Shown piece after piece: positions 63,489 through 64,000 of a DNA stretch of 64,000 nt (its first letter is position 1; each line of letters begins with the position of its first letter). This DNA comes from Phaeobacter sp. 22II1-1F12B. Its GTDB lineage: Bacteria; Pseudomonadota; Alphaproteobacteria; Rhodobacterales; Rhodobacteraceae. The DNA is taken from contig NZ_AQQP01000003.1 of the NCBI RefSeq assembly GCF_002210165.1, positions 248,001 to 312,000 of the forward strand, given 5' to 3'. A model generated the notes under the pieces. It was not told where the DNA came from, did not search any database, and saw nothing but the letters and a program-made list of their open reading frames with translations. The translations under genes were made by a program, and so were the position numbers.

Positions 63489-64000
63489 TGACCGGTGTCG
63501 TCAACTGGGCGGCTGACCGTGCCCGCATGGTCATCGCCTTTATCATCCTGTCGCTGGTGATCGGCGGGTTCGCCTATTGGAGCCTGCCCAAGGAGGGCGA
63601 GCCCGATATCGAAATCCCTGCCCTGATCGTGTCGGTGCAGTTCCCCGGAATCTCGGCGGAAGACAGCGAGAAGATGCTGGTCAAGCCGATGGAGACCGAG
63701 CTGGCCGATCTGGACGGGCTCGACAAGATGACATCCACCGCGGCGGAGAATTACGCCAACGTGGTCATGGAGTTCGAGTTCGGCTGGGACAAGACGGCGA
63801 TCATGGCCGACGTGCGCGACGCGATGAATGCTGCGCAGGCCAAGTTTCCCGAAGGGGCCGAGCAATATTCCATCGCCGAGATCAACTTTTCCGAATTCCC
63901 CATCGTCATCGTGAGCCTGACGGGCGCAGTGCCGGAACGCACGATGGCGCGTGTTGCCAAGGAGTTGCAGGACGATCTTGAAGCGCTTGAGCCGGTGCTC
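63488..64000 (+). CDS. RND efflux inner-membrane transporter (C-terminus outside window)
   Basis: The 171 residues in the window start MTGVVNWAADRARMVIAFIILSLVIG, the first membrane helix of an RND pump, and continue GFAYWSLPKEGEPDIEIPALIVSVQFPGISAEDSEKMLVKPMETEL (cited in part: YWSLPKEGEPDIEIP and FPGISAEDSEKMLVKPMETE). This matches the porter domain of the AcrB-like family. Its substrate is unknown. The start overlaps the adaptor stop by one base. Confidence 0.93.
   Translation, partial: MTGVVNWAADRARMVIAFIILSLVIGGFAYWSLPKEGEPDIEIPALIVSVQFPGISAEDSEKMLVKPMETELADLDGLDKMTSTAAENYANVVMEFEFGWDKTAIMADVRDAMNAAQAKFPEGAEQYSIAEINFSEFPIVIVSLTGAVPERTMARVAKELQDDLEALEPVL

Overview
The window is about 62% GC by eye and looks like chromosome from a marine alphaproteobacterium of the Rhodobacterales (Roseobacter-like). 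Four things point there: the aerobic cobalamin genes are in roseobacter style with CobE, CobW and a DUF1636 protein; the order yajC-secD-secF-TauE-Mth938-ccmABCDG is seen; there is a complete TRAP transporter operon; and the BamB-Der order is alphaproteobacterial. No rRNA, tRNA, CRISPR array, IS element or prophage was found. This taxonomic call is an inference from gene content, not from a marker gene.

Layout. 0-6 kb: a membrane protein cut by the window edge, a small secreted protein, two tandem exported proteins sharing a cysteine motif, an orphan FliG-like protein, a DMT exporter, a lipid A-type acyltransferase and a DUF1223 protein. 6.3-9.1 kb: aconitase. 9.2-25.1 kb: a near-complete aerobic (oxygen-dependent) corrin ring block, cobF, cbiM, cobA, cobB, cobM, cobE, cobL, cobK, cobJ, cobI, cobH, cobG, cobN, cobW, DUF1636 and a P-loop kinase. 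Two cobalamin riboswitches lie on the minus strand. All these genes are on the minus strand except cobK, which is flipped and overlaps both neighbours. Together they run from uroporphyrinogen III to cobyrinic acid a,c-diamide and cobalt insertion; CobS/CobT and the late genes must lie elsewhere. 25.1-28.5 kb: an AT-rich gap, then a GT2/GtrA/GT87 glycosyl-transfer operon. 28.8-32.4 kb: katG, then a divergent HxlR regulator and NmrA/QorB-like oxidoreductase.

32.4-41.8 kb: a self-contained catabolic island made of a fused hydantoinase/5-oxoprolinase, a TRAP transporter (DctP, Q, M), a MarR-type regulator and an Old Yellow Enzyme/FAD fusion of the N-methylproline-demethylase type. A 27-bp near-perfect palindrome sits between the divergent oxoprolinase and dctP genes, and a degenerate copy lies in front of the regulator gene. 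This makes a single regulated unit likely. The substrate cannot be named from sequence; a cyclic or N-methylated amide/imino acid is the best guess.

41.8-48.7 kb: one long minus-strand run for protein export and cytochrome c maturation (yajC, secD, secF, a TauE permease, an Mth938 protein, ccmA, ccmB, ccmC, ccmD, ccmG). 49-57.5 kb: an arylsulfotransferase-fold membrane-anchored protein, a low-GC membrane pentapeptide-repeat protein that looks acquired, serS, a TspO-like membrane protein, a VOC protein, a helix-hairpin-helix protein with a histone H1-like lysine tail plus a 39-residue lysine-rich protein not noted by size-limited gene finders, a fatty acid desaturase and MarC. 57.7-64 kb: a DUF2798 protein, der, bamB, a YfgM-like TPR protein, and the start of an RND efflux operon cut by the window end.
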